From Actinomortierella ambigua (lineage: Eukaryota > Mortierellomycota > Mortierellomycetes > Mortierellales > Mortierellaceae), in assembly GCA_016098155.1 (NCBI GenBank), contig JAAAJB010000131.1, positions 1 to 64,000 of the forward strand: a DNA stretch of 64,000 nucleotides. The letters are read 5' to 3'. Made by a program: the position numbers and the translations under genes. The notes under the pieces were generated by a model. The model had not been told where the DNA came from and did no database searches. It worked only from the letters and a program-made list of their open reading frames with translations. This document shows, one piece after another, positions 22,556-33,200 of the stretch (positions are counted from its first letter, which is position 1; each line of letters starts with the position of its first letter).

Positions 22556-24529
22556 TTACTGGTCGACGAAAGTGTTGCTACTCCCGTTAAGGCCGTCTTC
22601 CGAGCGGCTGTTCGATTCAGCGCCGTCTTCCTTGCTGCTGCTCGATTCTACGTCGTCTTCCACGGTGCCGCCTTCATCCAAGTCGGCTTCCATGTCGTTG
22701 GTGCTCGTATCAAAGTCAATGTCGTCCTCCATGCTATTGCTAGCACCAAGGCCGCCTTCCAAGCTGCTGATGCTCGCATCAGAACTGGACTCGGTGCCGT
22801 TGTTCGATCCAGAACTATCGGTGTTGCCGCCACGATAGCCACTGTATGAGATTGGTGGGGCGGAAGGTGGTGTCGTTGCAGCACCTGCAGGCCTGAGTGA
22901 GGACGTGGTCGGGTGTGGCAGTGTCGAGGGGACCAATGTTGCTGGTTGCTGCAGACTGGGCGACTGAACAGAAGTCACGATATTACTGAGGGGACTGGAT
23001 GCGGTCACTGCTACTGTCAATGAAGGCGAGCAATAGGGCAAGGTCACCATGGGTGCCCATAAAGTGGCGGCATTGTTGTTGATCGGTGCTACCGAGTAAG
23101 GTACCAAATAGGTCCAGACGACATCGTGCTCCGGATGGAGTGTTGGAGCAACATTAGATTGCGTGGGTGACCCAATGTTGGTCGCGGCACCAGCATGCTG
23201 CGCAGAGACACCGGTCATCGTGGAGACGGGTGGCACCGAGGACGACGAGGACGACGAGGGCGACGAGGGCGACGAGGGCGACGAGGACGAGGCTACATGT
23301 GCGGAAGCTTGTCCTGCAGGAACATGGGCCAAGGCAGCATTTGTCGCACCACCAGCATTCTGCGCAGAGACACCCGTCGTCGTGGAGACGGGTGGCGCCG
23401 AGGGCGACGAGGACGACGAAGGCGACGAGGATGAGACTACATTTGCGGCAGCTTGTCCTGCAGAATCATGGGCCAAGGCGACACTTGGACGTGACTGTAG
23501 TGGCGCAACAGAGGATATGCTTGCGGCGCTTGGTGATGGTGTCGAGGCAGGAGAAGGGACTGAAGATGATGAATCGCTAGTTCCCACTGTGGAGCGTCCT
23601 GCTACCCTTGTTCCTCGGTCGCGGGAAAGCCAGGGGAACCTTGAACTCGAAGCCCAGCGCGTGCTGAAGGAGTTGGTCACACGGGAAAGTCGGCTGGGCG
23701 GAGGCGCAGGATCATGCGATCGAGTGGAGCGCGCAGGTCCGACAGCCGGGCTCGACGGCGCCGTTGTGAACTCAGAGTTGCGGTCCAAAAGAAGGGCGTC
23801 AAAAGTTGCCTCCGCCACACGAAGTAGCTCGACAAGTTGCTGGATCTCGTTCCTGGAATCATCGGTGAGAGATAAGAGTTGCTCTATCATGGTTTGGAGC
23901 GTCGTGACATTGCCCTGCACACTGTCCAAGATCCGTACCGTCAATCCATGCTGCTGCCATTGACGCAGCTGCAAGGTTCGCACCGCCTCGATGGCGGTGT
24001 GATACTGGCCTTGGAGGGTCTCCACATCATCATCGGTAATAGTGTTGGTTCTGAGGCCTGGGCTGGATGCGATCAAGGGCCGCAGTACCAGCTCCTCGTA
24101 CTCCTGGAGAGACAGCAGGAGATGCCGCATGGGGTAGATCGTCTCGAGGAGACCAAGGCTGTAGAGGGTACTGTCAATAATCTCACGCTCAAACCGCCGC
24201 AAGAACCGAATGATGGATCGGAGAACACGAAGCAGCCTCTCCGAGAGACTCGACACAGTGGAGCTCAGTGCCCCATAGACAGTTTGCATTAAGGGAGGGT
24301 CTCGAGCGACGACTTGGAAAGGGCCAAAAGTGTATGCGACGGAGGGCGAAGAAGCAGGAGATGCCGTGGTGCTGGTGCCTTCATTGCTAGCGCCAGCATT
24401 GCTAGTGCCGGCATTGCTAGTACCAGCATTGCTAGTACCGGCATTGCTAGTACCAGCATGGCTAGTGCCCGAATTGTCATGGGCTTGATCTACTGGAGTG
24501 GTAATAGCGGAGGAACCTGTACCAGCCAT
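22556..24529 (-). CDS. Unrecognised 657-aa Ser/Pro-rich protein with short tandem repeats
   Basis: A single open frame with a true ATG at 24529 and stop at 22556. The N-terminus has about six AGTSN pentapeptides (15-bp DNA repeat at 24382-24470). Residues roughly 75-260 form the only ordered-looking part: hydrophobic and heptad-rich helices (VYGALSSTVSSLSERLLRVL, LETIYPMRHLLLSLQEYEEL). The middle is Ser/Pro/Ala-rich with an imperfect internal repeat of about 55 residues (AGQA...VSSSSPSS...PPVST.TGVSAQ.AG). The C-terminus is acidic, Asp/Ser/Asn-rich. No signal peptide, membrane helix or known domain. A competing plus-strand frame (23163-23963) reads the complement of the Ser repeats. The 3' end abuts the K/X leader copy. 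Function unknown. Confidence 0.55.
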   Translation of the reverse strand: MAGTGSSAITTPVDQAHDNSGTSHAGTSNAGTSNAGTSNAGTSNAGASNEGTSTTASPASSPSVAYTFGPFQVVARDPPLMQTVYGALSSTVSSLSERLLRVLRSIIRFLRRFEREIIDSTLYSLGLLETIYPMRHLLLSLQEYEELVLRPLIASSPGLRTNTITDDDVETLQGQYHTAIEAVRTLQLRQWQQHGLTVRILDSVQGNVTTLQTMIEQLLSLTDDSRNEIQQLVELLRVAEATFDALLLDRNSEFTTAPSSPAVGPARSTRSHDPAPPPSRLSRVTNSFSTRWASSSRFPWLSRDRGTRVAGRSTVGTSDSSSSVPSPASTPSPSAASISSVAPLQSRPSVALAHDSAGQAAANVVSSSSPSSSSSPSAPPVSTTTGVSAQNAGGATNAALAHVPAGQASAHVASSSSPSSPSSPSSSSSSSVPPVSTMTGVSAQHAGAATNIGSPTQSNVAPTLHPEHDVVWTYLVPYSVAPINNNAATLWAPMVTLPYCSPSLTVAVTASSPLSNIVTSVQSPSLQQPATLVPSTLPHPTTSSLRPAGAATTPPSAPPISYSGYRGGNTDSSGSNNGTESSSDASISSLEGGLGASNSMEDDIDFDTSTNDMEADLDEGGTVEDDVESSSSKEDGAESNSRSEDGLNGSSNTFVDQ

Positions 24530-25618
24530 TGGGTCAGTATAGAAGAAGTGTCAGCCGTGTGTGAAGTAAATTGCAGGCATATAACCGAGACGCTTATATC
24601 GATGTTATCGTACTCTGACCAGCAGACTGTACTTGCTCTGGCTGAGAGGAAGGGGGTGCCGCTCCATCATCTGATGGTGGCTCGTACACATCGTCCAAAG
24701 GATAGCACATCGGGTGAAAAAGAGCACGAAGCAGTGTGTTGAGATGAGAAAGAGGTTGCGAAAGGATGAGGGTTGAAAAAAAATGTGAAATGGGGGGGGG
24801 GGAGGATGTCTTTATCCGTTGGTCCGCCTCTTTGAAGAATAAAAATCCACATAGCATCCTTTATACATAGCCTCAACAAAGAGCAGGAGCCACCAAACAT
24901 AGGTAGAGTTGAGTGGCACATCTTCCACGTGAACCACAACGAATTGGGCTCAAAGACCTCGCATTGTGGTCCTGCCTCCCTCCCCCCACATACACACACA
25001 AGCTGAACAGCGCCTCAAAGATGAATACTGTGACCCTGCGGAGAGCGACTGTATGTGTAGTGCCACGGAGTACCACGGAGTACCACGGTGCACCCCTTCT
25101 AATACATGCTGTGCAACAACAACAAAAAGAGGTGCGTATTTTCAAACTCGTAGATATTTACACTGATCACGCCGAGAGCATATTGGCCCCGCGTTCGACA
25201 TTTTCCCAAAACTCTTGAGACCAACAGTTCCTGGTCGGCGTTCACTCTGACAGTCATGTTCTTTGTTGTCGTCACCTGGCCGATGAGTGACTGGCGGTTG
25301 ACGAGGTTCCTTCGGTCCCGAGAAGAGGGTTTGCAAGCTGACAATGGCCATCTTCTCGTTGTCCGATCGCTTCCACGTATCAACACGGGCGTCATTCTTG
25401 AGGATCTCAAAGACGCGCAACCGCCGAGGCATCGATGAAGTTCTATACGATCTATATCTAGCACCACCGCCATAGCAAAGGCGAATGCCCTCGCGTGAAA
25501 GACATTTGGAGCAAAAAAAGAGGAAGCAAGACTGTGAATGCTTGTGACCCCAATCCGCTGGCCATCTTATATAGTTGTGGGAAGAGAAATCTAACAAAAA
25601 AAATACCAGCATAGTCAT
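24530..25618. other. Stretch without a confident gene
   Basis: Upstream of the 657-aa gene, so it should contain that promoter. Minus-strand frames at 25099-25618 are open but show no domain and no convincing splice sites. The part from about 25500 to 25618 matches 29785-29880, i.e. it is the 3' flank of the phosphatase gene that was duplicated. Contains a short TACCACGGAG tandem repeat at about 25066-25090. Confidence 0.45.
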
Positions 25619-27022
25619 TCAAATGGTCAAGCCCTGCAGTTGTCGCCCGTACGTCTTTGAAAGGGACTTGTCAACCTCGAGGACGAGTGAGCCATTTTGC
25701 AACAACCACCCATCTCCATTAGGGTGACACCAAAAAAATGAATTTTTACTTCCAGCAATAGCTTCAAAGAAAGCAATAGCGTCAAATATGCCTGAGTTGT
25801 AAGAGGGAGCACTATCGCCTTCACTCTTCTCTCCAACCAAAGAGAGGTTGCCATCGCCATCGCCATCGTCATCGTCATCGTCATCGTCATCATCATCGTC
25901 ATCATCGTTCTTCCTGGCGGGGTCGTATTCGGGGATGGGGATATGGAGACAGGCCAGAGCATCGGACACGTCACCGTTCACAGCCTCTGTACCAGCGGTC
26001 AAGGTAGCTGACTGCTGGCGGAACCACTCGACCTGGCTCTCCTTGATCCAGCCCCGTCCAAGTTGCTTCAAATTGAATCTGTACGCACCCGAGTTCAAAA
26101 AGTAAAGTGCGAACTGATGTTGATCCTCCTTTTCCTCTGGCGAAGATGGCTGATGATGGGACAAAGGCCATATCCGTAGCACATAATTTCTGGTGCCCCA
26201 AATATTCACAGGCCTTCTCTCTGATAGTGAATAGGGTACATCGCGGGTTAGCTGTATCGTCTCCTCGCGGGACAGATCGCCTTCTTCGGCGTGGTTGCCA
26301 AAGATGATCGCCCAAGGCAACTTGCAGTCGACGACTGGCCACGAAAATTTGAGTATGATCGAGTAGGCATCGGTCGAGGTCAATCGATCGACGTTGTCGC
26401 CAGAAAACACGACCAAGTCTTGTTTCTCGATTTCAAGCATACGCCCCATCATATCGAGTGTATCAATATCCTTGACACAGTCCTTCTTGTCATCGGGAGC
26501 ATTGAAGCATGTATGCTCACCAGTCGCCATATGAATGTCGGCGAACTGGACAATCTTTAACGAACCGACCTTGCGGAGTTGTAGTTGCGGCGTCGAGGGC
26601 TTCTGGTTGGCTCCTAGATGGTACACGATTTGCGCATTCCAATCTGGTAAGGCGGCCCGTGAAGCAGCAAGATGGGACTCGTCACCCTCGTCCTCCTCCT
26701 GATCCAACCCTACCCTACACCAACCGTGTGGAATTGGATTCGAGCCCAGCTCTACAGCCAGATTGTCAATAAAAGCCTCCAAAGTCACTGTTGTCGTTAT
26801 TTGTCCAGCTTTTGTGGCGAGTGCGGTCAAAGGTAAGGAAGAGGTCATGGCGGCTTGGTGTCTGAATGCCGAGGCTAACGATGTTGGGGCTGCTGGTGCC
26901 ATCGAGCGTAAAGCGGATGTGGGTGATGGGGGATTCGACAGGGATGGATTTGTAAAAGAGGTAAAGGTAGCGCTTGGTGGGCGAGATTTTCTTGACTGCT
27001 CGGTTGAGCTTCTATCGTCCAT
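25619..27022 (-). CDS. DCR2-like calcineurin-family phosphatase, altered C-terminus
   Basis: Metallophosphoesterase like the fungal DCR2/Sia1 group, starting at the ATG at 27022 (467 aa); the open frame continues upstream but without an ATG. Visible motifs: ADIHMATG (Asp161, His163), FSGDN (206-210), FGNH (242-244, family GNH[DE]) and LHIPIPEY (His360), which supply most metal ligands of the family. A poly-Asp run of about 15 residues follows. The last motif expected in this family, GHDHxNDYCG with the following Gly-rich end, is absent. Instead the protein ends FFWCHPNGDGWLLQNGSL...GRQLQGLTI. I see no signal peptide or N-terminal anchor, unlike secreted purple acid phosphatases. The 3' end with its flank is duplicated near 29.9 kb. 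Activity is therefore doubtful. Confidence 0.75.
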   Translation of the reverse strand: MDDRSSTEQSRKSRPPSATFTSFTNPSLSNPPSPTSALRSMAPAAPTSLASAFRHQAAMTSSLPLTALATKAGQITTTVTLEAFIDNLAVELGSNPIPHGWCRVGLDQEEDEGDESHLAASRAALPDWNAQIVYHLGANQKPSTPQLQLRKVGSLKIVQFADIHMATGEHTCFNAPDDKKDCVKDIDTLDMMGRMLEIEKQDLVVFSGDNVDRLTSTDAYSIILKFSWPVVDCKLPWAIIFGNHAEEGDLSREETIQLTRDVPYSLSERRPVNIWGTRNYVLRIWPLSHHQPSSPEEKEDQHQFALYFLNSGAYRFNLKQLGRGWIKESQVEWFRQQSATLTAGTEAVNGDVSDALACLHIPIPEYDPARKNDDDDDDDDDDDDDDGDGDGNLSLVGEKSEGDSAPSYNSGIFDAIAFFEAIAGSKNSFFWCHPNGDGWLLQNGSLVLEVDKSLSKTYGRQLQGLTI

Positions 27023-27124
27023 GCTGCAGGTAGGAAGAGGAAATGCTTTCACAGCGATATGGGTGATGAGATCGCGGCGGCCCTTCTGATCCCGTTGGTA
27101 TACAGGTACACCCACCGCACGCAA

Positions 27125-27392
27125 CTATCTCGACCTTTCTCTGTCTGGCTTCATTGTCCTTTCTCTGCTCTCCCTCTATCTCACCACTGCTGCCACCTAA
27201 TACACCAGTGAGGCCTGCCGCAATCAGTGGTAAAACAGTAGTCTGCCTCTCTCAAACATCAATGACGCAAACGGACAGTGGCAAAAATAAAATCTTGTCA
27301 CCTGTACTTGAGCGTCGGCTGCAGTCACATATATATTGGACCATCGTTGCAATGCATTTCTTCTCACGCCAGCTTACATTCATACATCAGTA
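27125..27392 (+). repeat. X leader copy before XC
   Basis: Same elements as the XA leader (TCGACCTTTCTCTGTCT, ACTGCTGCCACCTAATACACCAGTGA, GGCAAAAATAAAATCTTGTCAC, GAGCGTCGGCTGCAGTCACAT), ending at the XC start codon. It butts against the 5' end of the phosphatase gene, so the two genes are divergent from about 370 bp. Confidence 0.6.
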
Positions 27393-29758
27393 ATGCCGCA
27401 AGCACGAGAACAAACCATGCAACAGGACGTCCGGTCGTGCAGTAAGGAACAAAAAAAAACAGGCTGTGCTATAGAAGAGTCGGGCTCGCTTCGTGTTCTT
27501 CGTGTTTGTTTCGCGCTGTCTACGAGACGGCTTACGACCCGTTTCGTGGCTGCTTTTTTGTGCTGTCTGAGTTTGGCTGTATCCAGGGAAGAGCCCGCGA
27601 GAAGAACCCACGAAACGAACCGCTTCGCGGATACNNNNNNNNNAAAAAAAAAAAAAAAACAACTGTGAATACAATCTTGACCCACCCTTCAGAAACACCA
27701 GCTCTTAGTCCAAGCAACAATGCACACAGCATTTGCTAATTTGGTGTTTGTTTTACTATCTCAACCTGCAGATGCGGCGACAACAGCTCCGGCTCCAGCT
27801 CCAGGATCACAGCTCCCTCCTCTGTTCACCCGTCGGAGATACAAAGCGCCAAAATGCCCTCTTTGGGCTGTGAAGCAGCAGCGACTGGCGGCGAAGACAA
27901 AGACTAGCACGACGTGGGCAACCCTAATAGAGGCAGCACTACGTAAGGTATGTAGACTTTTTATTCGTACTTTGCACTCTACAACATGCTTCATGGAACG
28001 TGGAGAAATGTATTCTACATTGCAGGATGGTCTTGGATCTGAACCACACACAAAACACCCCATTAATGCTTCATAACTTGTAGATTCGCAAGGAAGAGAT
28101 CGATGACAAGACGACCCTCGAACAACTCGACCAACTCGACCAGAACGGCATGTCTCAATCTGAGAGGCACCTGTTGGAGATCTTGCATCGGCTTATCGTG
28201 GACGATAATGAAGGCGGTTTGGGCAAAGACAATGTCAAGAACCTGATGTTAGTAGAGTCTTCATGTCGTGCATCGCTACAGCATCAGGAAAAAAATTGAG
28301 AGACGCATTATGCAATGGGCTTACACTATGTCCTTGGTTTTCTTGATAGGGTCGCGATGTCGGGAATTGTCGACCTGAGGACATGGGAAGTGCACCGGTC
28401 GCCGTCTTTGGTCCAAGCCGACCTAATTGTGCGAGAGCAGGGCCTCGTGGACCTACTTGATTCCCTCGAGGGGCCCTTGCAGATGGGGCCTCGGATGCTG
28501 GTCCTTCGCTGTCGAGATCTCATCGGCAAGAACGCCGTTGCAGAGGAGAGGGGAGAGGAGCCATCACCCTATACGGGCATGATTAAAGCCATTGAGTACC
28601 TGTATGCTTGCTGTATCGCTCACCCACTATTAACCTGGTATATTATATGTACGTCATACTAACAGTTACACTACGGATTGGTGCTCTCTGTTCATTACTT
28701 AGTGCAACCATGGTCGACAAGGAGAGTACGCGATGCAGCGAGCAGGAGTGGGTCGATACATGGAATATGGTTCTCAAATGTTTGACCGAAGACTCTATCA
28801 GGCTCATCAGGTAACACTTGTTTCTGCAAAAAGGCAGTGTTGTAAAGTGATGGTGGCCAAGGAGTGAAGCAGTCATACTAATGATGTGTGTGTGTGTGTT
28901 CGACATGTAATTAGCGGAGAGACAGTGTGCAAGGCGACAGCAATAGCCATGAAAGAAGTCAAGGAGGCGTTTGGAGTCGAGTTCGAGACAAGCGGTGACC
29001 GTGAGTGCGACCTGCTGATGAAGGTCGGCGACATAGAGACCCTCAATTCGAGGGCTAAGGTGGTCGAAGAAGGCGATGTTGTCGAGGCGCAGTACAAGAA
29101 GAATCTTCTGGTCAACTGCGCGATCTGGAGGCAGGCAGCAGAGAAGGGAGTCGAGATTCCGGCGATGATGCCGCTTGACCTGCGAGGTATGTTGTTTATT
29201 CGGACCGAGCAGTACTTGTTAAATTGATGCGGTGATGCAGGCGCCTCTTGTTCTAAATTGTCTTTTGCGAAATACACTCTAAAAAATCTCTTCTCTTTGC
29301 TCTTTCCTACTGGAAGGTCGCTTTGGAGTGATCGTCCGTATGGAGCAGGCGCAGGGCTGCCCTTCCATCATCTACGCAGCGGCAGCACACGAGGGAGTTA
29401 TCAACCTCCCAACCTCCCAGGCCGAGCTCAGGGAGTTTATGGTTGGGCTGGCACCCTTCCTGCTATTCAACTATGCAGTAAGTTTCCAGCCACCTCAGAT
29501 CAAGGAAAGGACAGAGCCCTGATATGTGTACTACACGCTTTGCCTCGTACTGACATTGTACAACTTTATCCCAACTGTACATAGAGCTGGCTTGCTAGCC
29601 ATGAAAGGACGATTCAGGTGCAACTGACGGCACAGCCGCACCAGCGCATGACCCTCTTGGGGAAGCGCAACCGAGTGTCGGATGACGACACGGACACTGA
29701 GGAAGACACGGGTGCCAACACTGACACCGACGCCGACGCCAGCCAGGAGAGTAGCTAA
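27393..29758 (+). CDS. XC: X-family PD-(D/E)XK-like protein, open in all eight exons
   Basis: The only X copy that can be read through without a break: exons 27393-27441, 27772-27947, 28084-28247, 28350-28601, 28703-28810, 28915-29186, 29317-29477 and 29585-29758. All introns are GT-AG, all phases fit, 1356 nt, 451 aa. Exon 1 is short: MPQAREQ is joined almost directly to the exon end, so most of the N-terminal region seen in XA is missing. Exon 6 (residues 250-341) has the core: SGETVCKA, F.VEFETSG, CDLLMKVGDIE (Asp282), ..AKVV (Lys298), QYKKNLLVN, MMPLDLRG. The order D...xxK...Q..KN resembles a PD-(D/E)XK nuclease fold found in many Mortierella proteins and, more loosely, CRN-type effectors. 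The usual acid two residues before the Lys is Arg here. The C-terminus is acidic and lacks the FSRRS tail. Function unknown; nuclease fold is inference. Confidence 0.65.
27480..27700. repeat. Insertion in XC intron 1, with a 9-base N gap
   Basis: Text related to the element in XD intron 1 (TTTCGTGG.TGCTTTTT, GAGCCCGCGA, CTTCGCGGATAC). Ends carry a weaker GGGCT.../...AGCTC inverted match. N bases at 27635-27643 sit beside a poly-A run, so the assembly is unsure here. Confidence 0.5.
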
Positions 29759-29784
29759 GGCATGGAGGTCGAGCACAGGAGCAA

Positions 29785-30050
29785 ACAATAAAAAAAAGAG
29801 GAAGCAAGAGTGTGAATGCTTGTGACTCCAGTCTTCTGGCTCTGAAACTCGCCATTTTATTATAGTTTGTGGGAAGAGAAATCTAACAAAAAAATATACC
29901 AGCATAATCATTCAAATGGTCAAGCCCTGCAGTTGTCGCCCGTTCTTTGAAAGGGACTTGTCAGTCTCAAAGTCGAGTGAGCCATTCTGCCGATAAAAAA
30001 GTAACAGCATCAAACATGCCCGAGTTGTAACTTGCGCCATTACGCTTCTC
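29785..30050 (-). pseudogene. Duplicated 3' end and flank of the phosphatase gene
   Basis: Matches 25500-25820: the AAGAGGAAGCAAGA..GTGAATGCTTGTGAC flank, GTGGGAAGAGAAATCTAAC, CATTCAAATGGTCAAGCCC and the coding text for the last residues (GRQLQGLTI), plus a piece reading YNSGMFDAVTFL. The segment between these is deleted. It sits between XC and XD, so a phosphatase-end plus X pair was probably copied together. Confidence 0.75.
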
Positions 30051-30291
30051 CCTCTCTCTCATCACTGGTGCCACCTAATACACATGTAACGCCTGCCGCA
30101 GACAACATTGCTTTTCAGTTCTGTAGTCTGCATCTTGGACCTCAGCATTGGTTGCATTCATCTTTCTTCTTGGGCGACTAAGCCTCAATAAATTTGTACA
30201 TTAGAAAAACCCCTCCCCCCCTTTCTTCTCGGGCCATGTTTCATTCTTTGCATCAGTTTACAATTGCATTTCATCTAAACACCAACTTAAA

Positions 30292-33200
30292 ATGCCCCAA
30301 GCACGAAAACAAGCCTGGAAAGGTGACCCATTTCTGCACTAATCCGACGCTCTCTCTCTCTTGGCTACAACATGGCGACTACCCCCGGTGATCCCCCCTT
30401 GTCCCCCACCACCCAACCACGCCCCAGCCCTGCCACTCGCACTCAACCCATCTTCACTTTCGTCTTCTTCTCCACCCAATCCTCGCTCGGCCACCTCGCC
30501 GCCCTTCAGAGAGCCAAGCATGGCAAAGCCGACAGTGCCTTCCAGAGCTCCACCTTGTACCAACTGAACACCAATGACAATGTCAATGACTTTGTCGACG
30601 TAGTCATCAGCACCTTCCCCGTTGAATCACCCACAACTAATGCGCCCCTTGACCACCCATTCTCCAACATTCGCACAGTCCCAGGTTGAGATCCAGTACT
30701 ACCAGAACTCCATGGCCATGGCCGAGACCACCCCATTACTTTGAATGGACGAACAAGATTATCCCTGTACAAGACTCTCAAGGATGCAGTGCAGCGTTTG
30801 GAGAAGGAGCTTACCTCGAAGGCCGTTGGCATCGCGTCCTTTTGGGCCAATCTGGCTCTGGCGGAGAGGATGGCCGAAGAGGCAGCAGCCAGCCGAGCAA
30901 GCAGCATGTCCGACGCGCGCAAGATCCTTGTGGCTGCTCAGCACCATGTCGCCGAGACGGACGTCCAGTGGTTGAGTAAGTGGCAAAAAAAAAAAAAAGA
31001 AAAAAAAAAAGGAAAGAAGACCGTGACATAAAGAGTCGGGTTAGTGTTTCTAGAGAACTTGGGGATTTGGTTCGTTTCGCGTGCCTACGAGTCGGTACGA
31101 CCAGTAGGCCCGGCGGATTCGTTTCGTTTGTTTCGTGGCCGCTTTTTCGATTGTCTTGAGTTTGACAGCTCCACCACGAAAAATGAGCCCGCGAAACGTA
31201 CTCAAGAAACGAGCTGCCTCGCGGATACCGTGAATCGAACCCGACCCCAGCCATCAGAAACACTAGCCCTTATCAAGGAAGTATTTGCTAATTAACTTTG
31301 AATCCATCTTGCTCTCTCAACCTTGCATATGCAGCGACAGCATCAGCAGCAGAGGTGCCAACATTGCAGCTCCCTCCCTCGGTCACCCCTCACGCCACCT
31401 CAGGCCAAGGCGCCAAAAGGCACACTTTGGGCGGTCAAACAGCAACAACTGGCAGCCAAGAGAAAGACTGGCGAAACATAGGCCACCCTCATGCAGGCAG
31501 CGTTACGCAAGGTATGTAGACATTCACCCGTTCCTTGCACTATGCAACAGATCTCATAGAATGTGGCGAACTGTATTGCACATAGCAGGATGGCCGTGGG
31601 CCTGAACTACATGCAAACATCCCATTAATGCTCCACAACTTGTAGATTCGCAAGCTAGAGATTGTTGAGAAGACGGCCCTCGATCAACTCGACCACAGCG
31701 GCATGCCTCAATCTGAGAGGCTCGTATTCGATAACTCGCGGGAGCTTATTGTGGACGAAGACGAAGGCCGCTTGGGCAAGGACAAGGTCAAGGACCTGAT
31801 GTTAGTAGAATCTCCATGCCGTGTATAATTATTGCTCGGGAAAAGACACAATATGCAATGGACTTACACTATGTTTTTGTGTTTCTTGATAGAGTCGCGA
31901 TGTCGGGCATTGTCGACCTGAGGACATGGAGAGTGCGCCGGCCACCGTCTTTTATGCAAGCCAACCTCAAGGTGCGACAGCAGGACCTCGTCACCCTGCT
32001 TGATTCTCTCAAGGAGCCCCTGCGGAAGGGGCCGCGGATACTGGTCCTTCGCTGTCGAGACCTCATCGGCAAGAACGCCGTTGCAGAGGAGAATGGAGAG
32101 GAGCAGTCACTCTTTACGGGCGTGATCAGAGCCATCGAGTACCTGTATGCTTGCTGTATCGCCCACCCACTATCAACCTGGTATATTATATGTACGTCAT
32201 ACTAACAGCCCACTGCGGTTTGGTGCTCTCTGTTCATTACTTAGTGCAACCATGGTCGACCAGGAGAGTACACCATGCAGCGAGCAGGAGTGGGTCGATA
32301 CTTGGAAGACGATTCTCAAATGTTTGACCGACGGCTCTGTTAAGCTTATCAGGTAACACTTGGTTCTGCAAAACGACAGTGTTGTAAAGAGATGGTGGCC
32401 AAGGAATGAAGCAGCCATACTAATGATGTGTGTGTTCGACATGTAATTAGCGGAGAGACAGTGTGCAAGGCGACGGCAATAGCCAAGAAGGAAGACAAGG
32501 AGGCGTTTGGAATCGAGTTCGAGACAAGCGGTGGCCGCAAGTGCGACCTGCTGATGAAGGTCGGCGACTTGGAGACCCTTAATTCGGGGGCCAAGGTGGT
32601 CGAAGAAGGCGATCTTGTGGAGGCGCAGTACAAGAAAAATCTTCGGATTAACCGCGCAATCTGGCAGCAGGCAGCAAAGATGGGAGTCGAGCTTCCCGCA
32701 ATGATGCTGCTCGACCTGCGAGGTATGTTGTTTGTTCGGACCGAGCAGTGCTTGTTCAAATTGATGCGGTGATGCAGGCGCCTCTTGTTCTAAATTGTCT
32801 TTTGCGAAATACACTCTAAAAAATCTCTTCTCTTTGCTCTATTTCTACTGGTAGGTCGCTCTGGACTAATCGTCCGTATGGAGCAGGCGCAAGATTGCCA
32901 TTCAATTTTTTATGCAGGGATTGCGCATGAGAAGGTGATCAACCTCCCAACCTCCCAGGCCGAGCTCAGGGAGTTTATGGTTGGACCAGCACCTTACCTC
33001 TTATCCAACTACGCAGTAAGTTTCCAGCCACCTCGCATCAAGGAAAGGACAAGTCTCTGATATGTGTACTATACGCTTTGCCTCGTACTGACGTTGTACA
33101 ACTTTATCCCAACTGTACATAGAGCTGGCTAGTTAGCTACGGAAGGGCGATTCGGGAGCAACTAACGGCGCAGCGTGACCAGCGGATGACCATGTTGGGG

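Noticed and set aside
23163..23963. 266-aa plus-strand acidic frame
   Set aside because: It is the antisense of the Ser-rich repeats in the 657-aa frame; Gly/Asp/Glu repeats arise from complementing TCG/TCC codons.
25099..25618. Minus-strand frames of 124 and 158 aa
   Set aside because: No domain or convincing splice sites, and part of the DNA is the duplicated phosphatase 3' flank.
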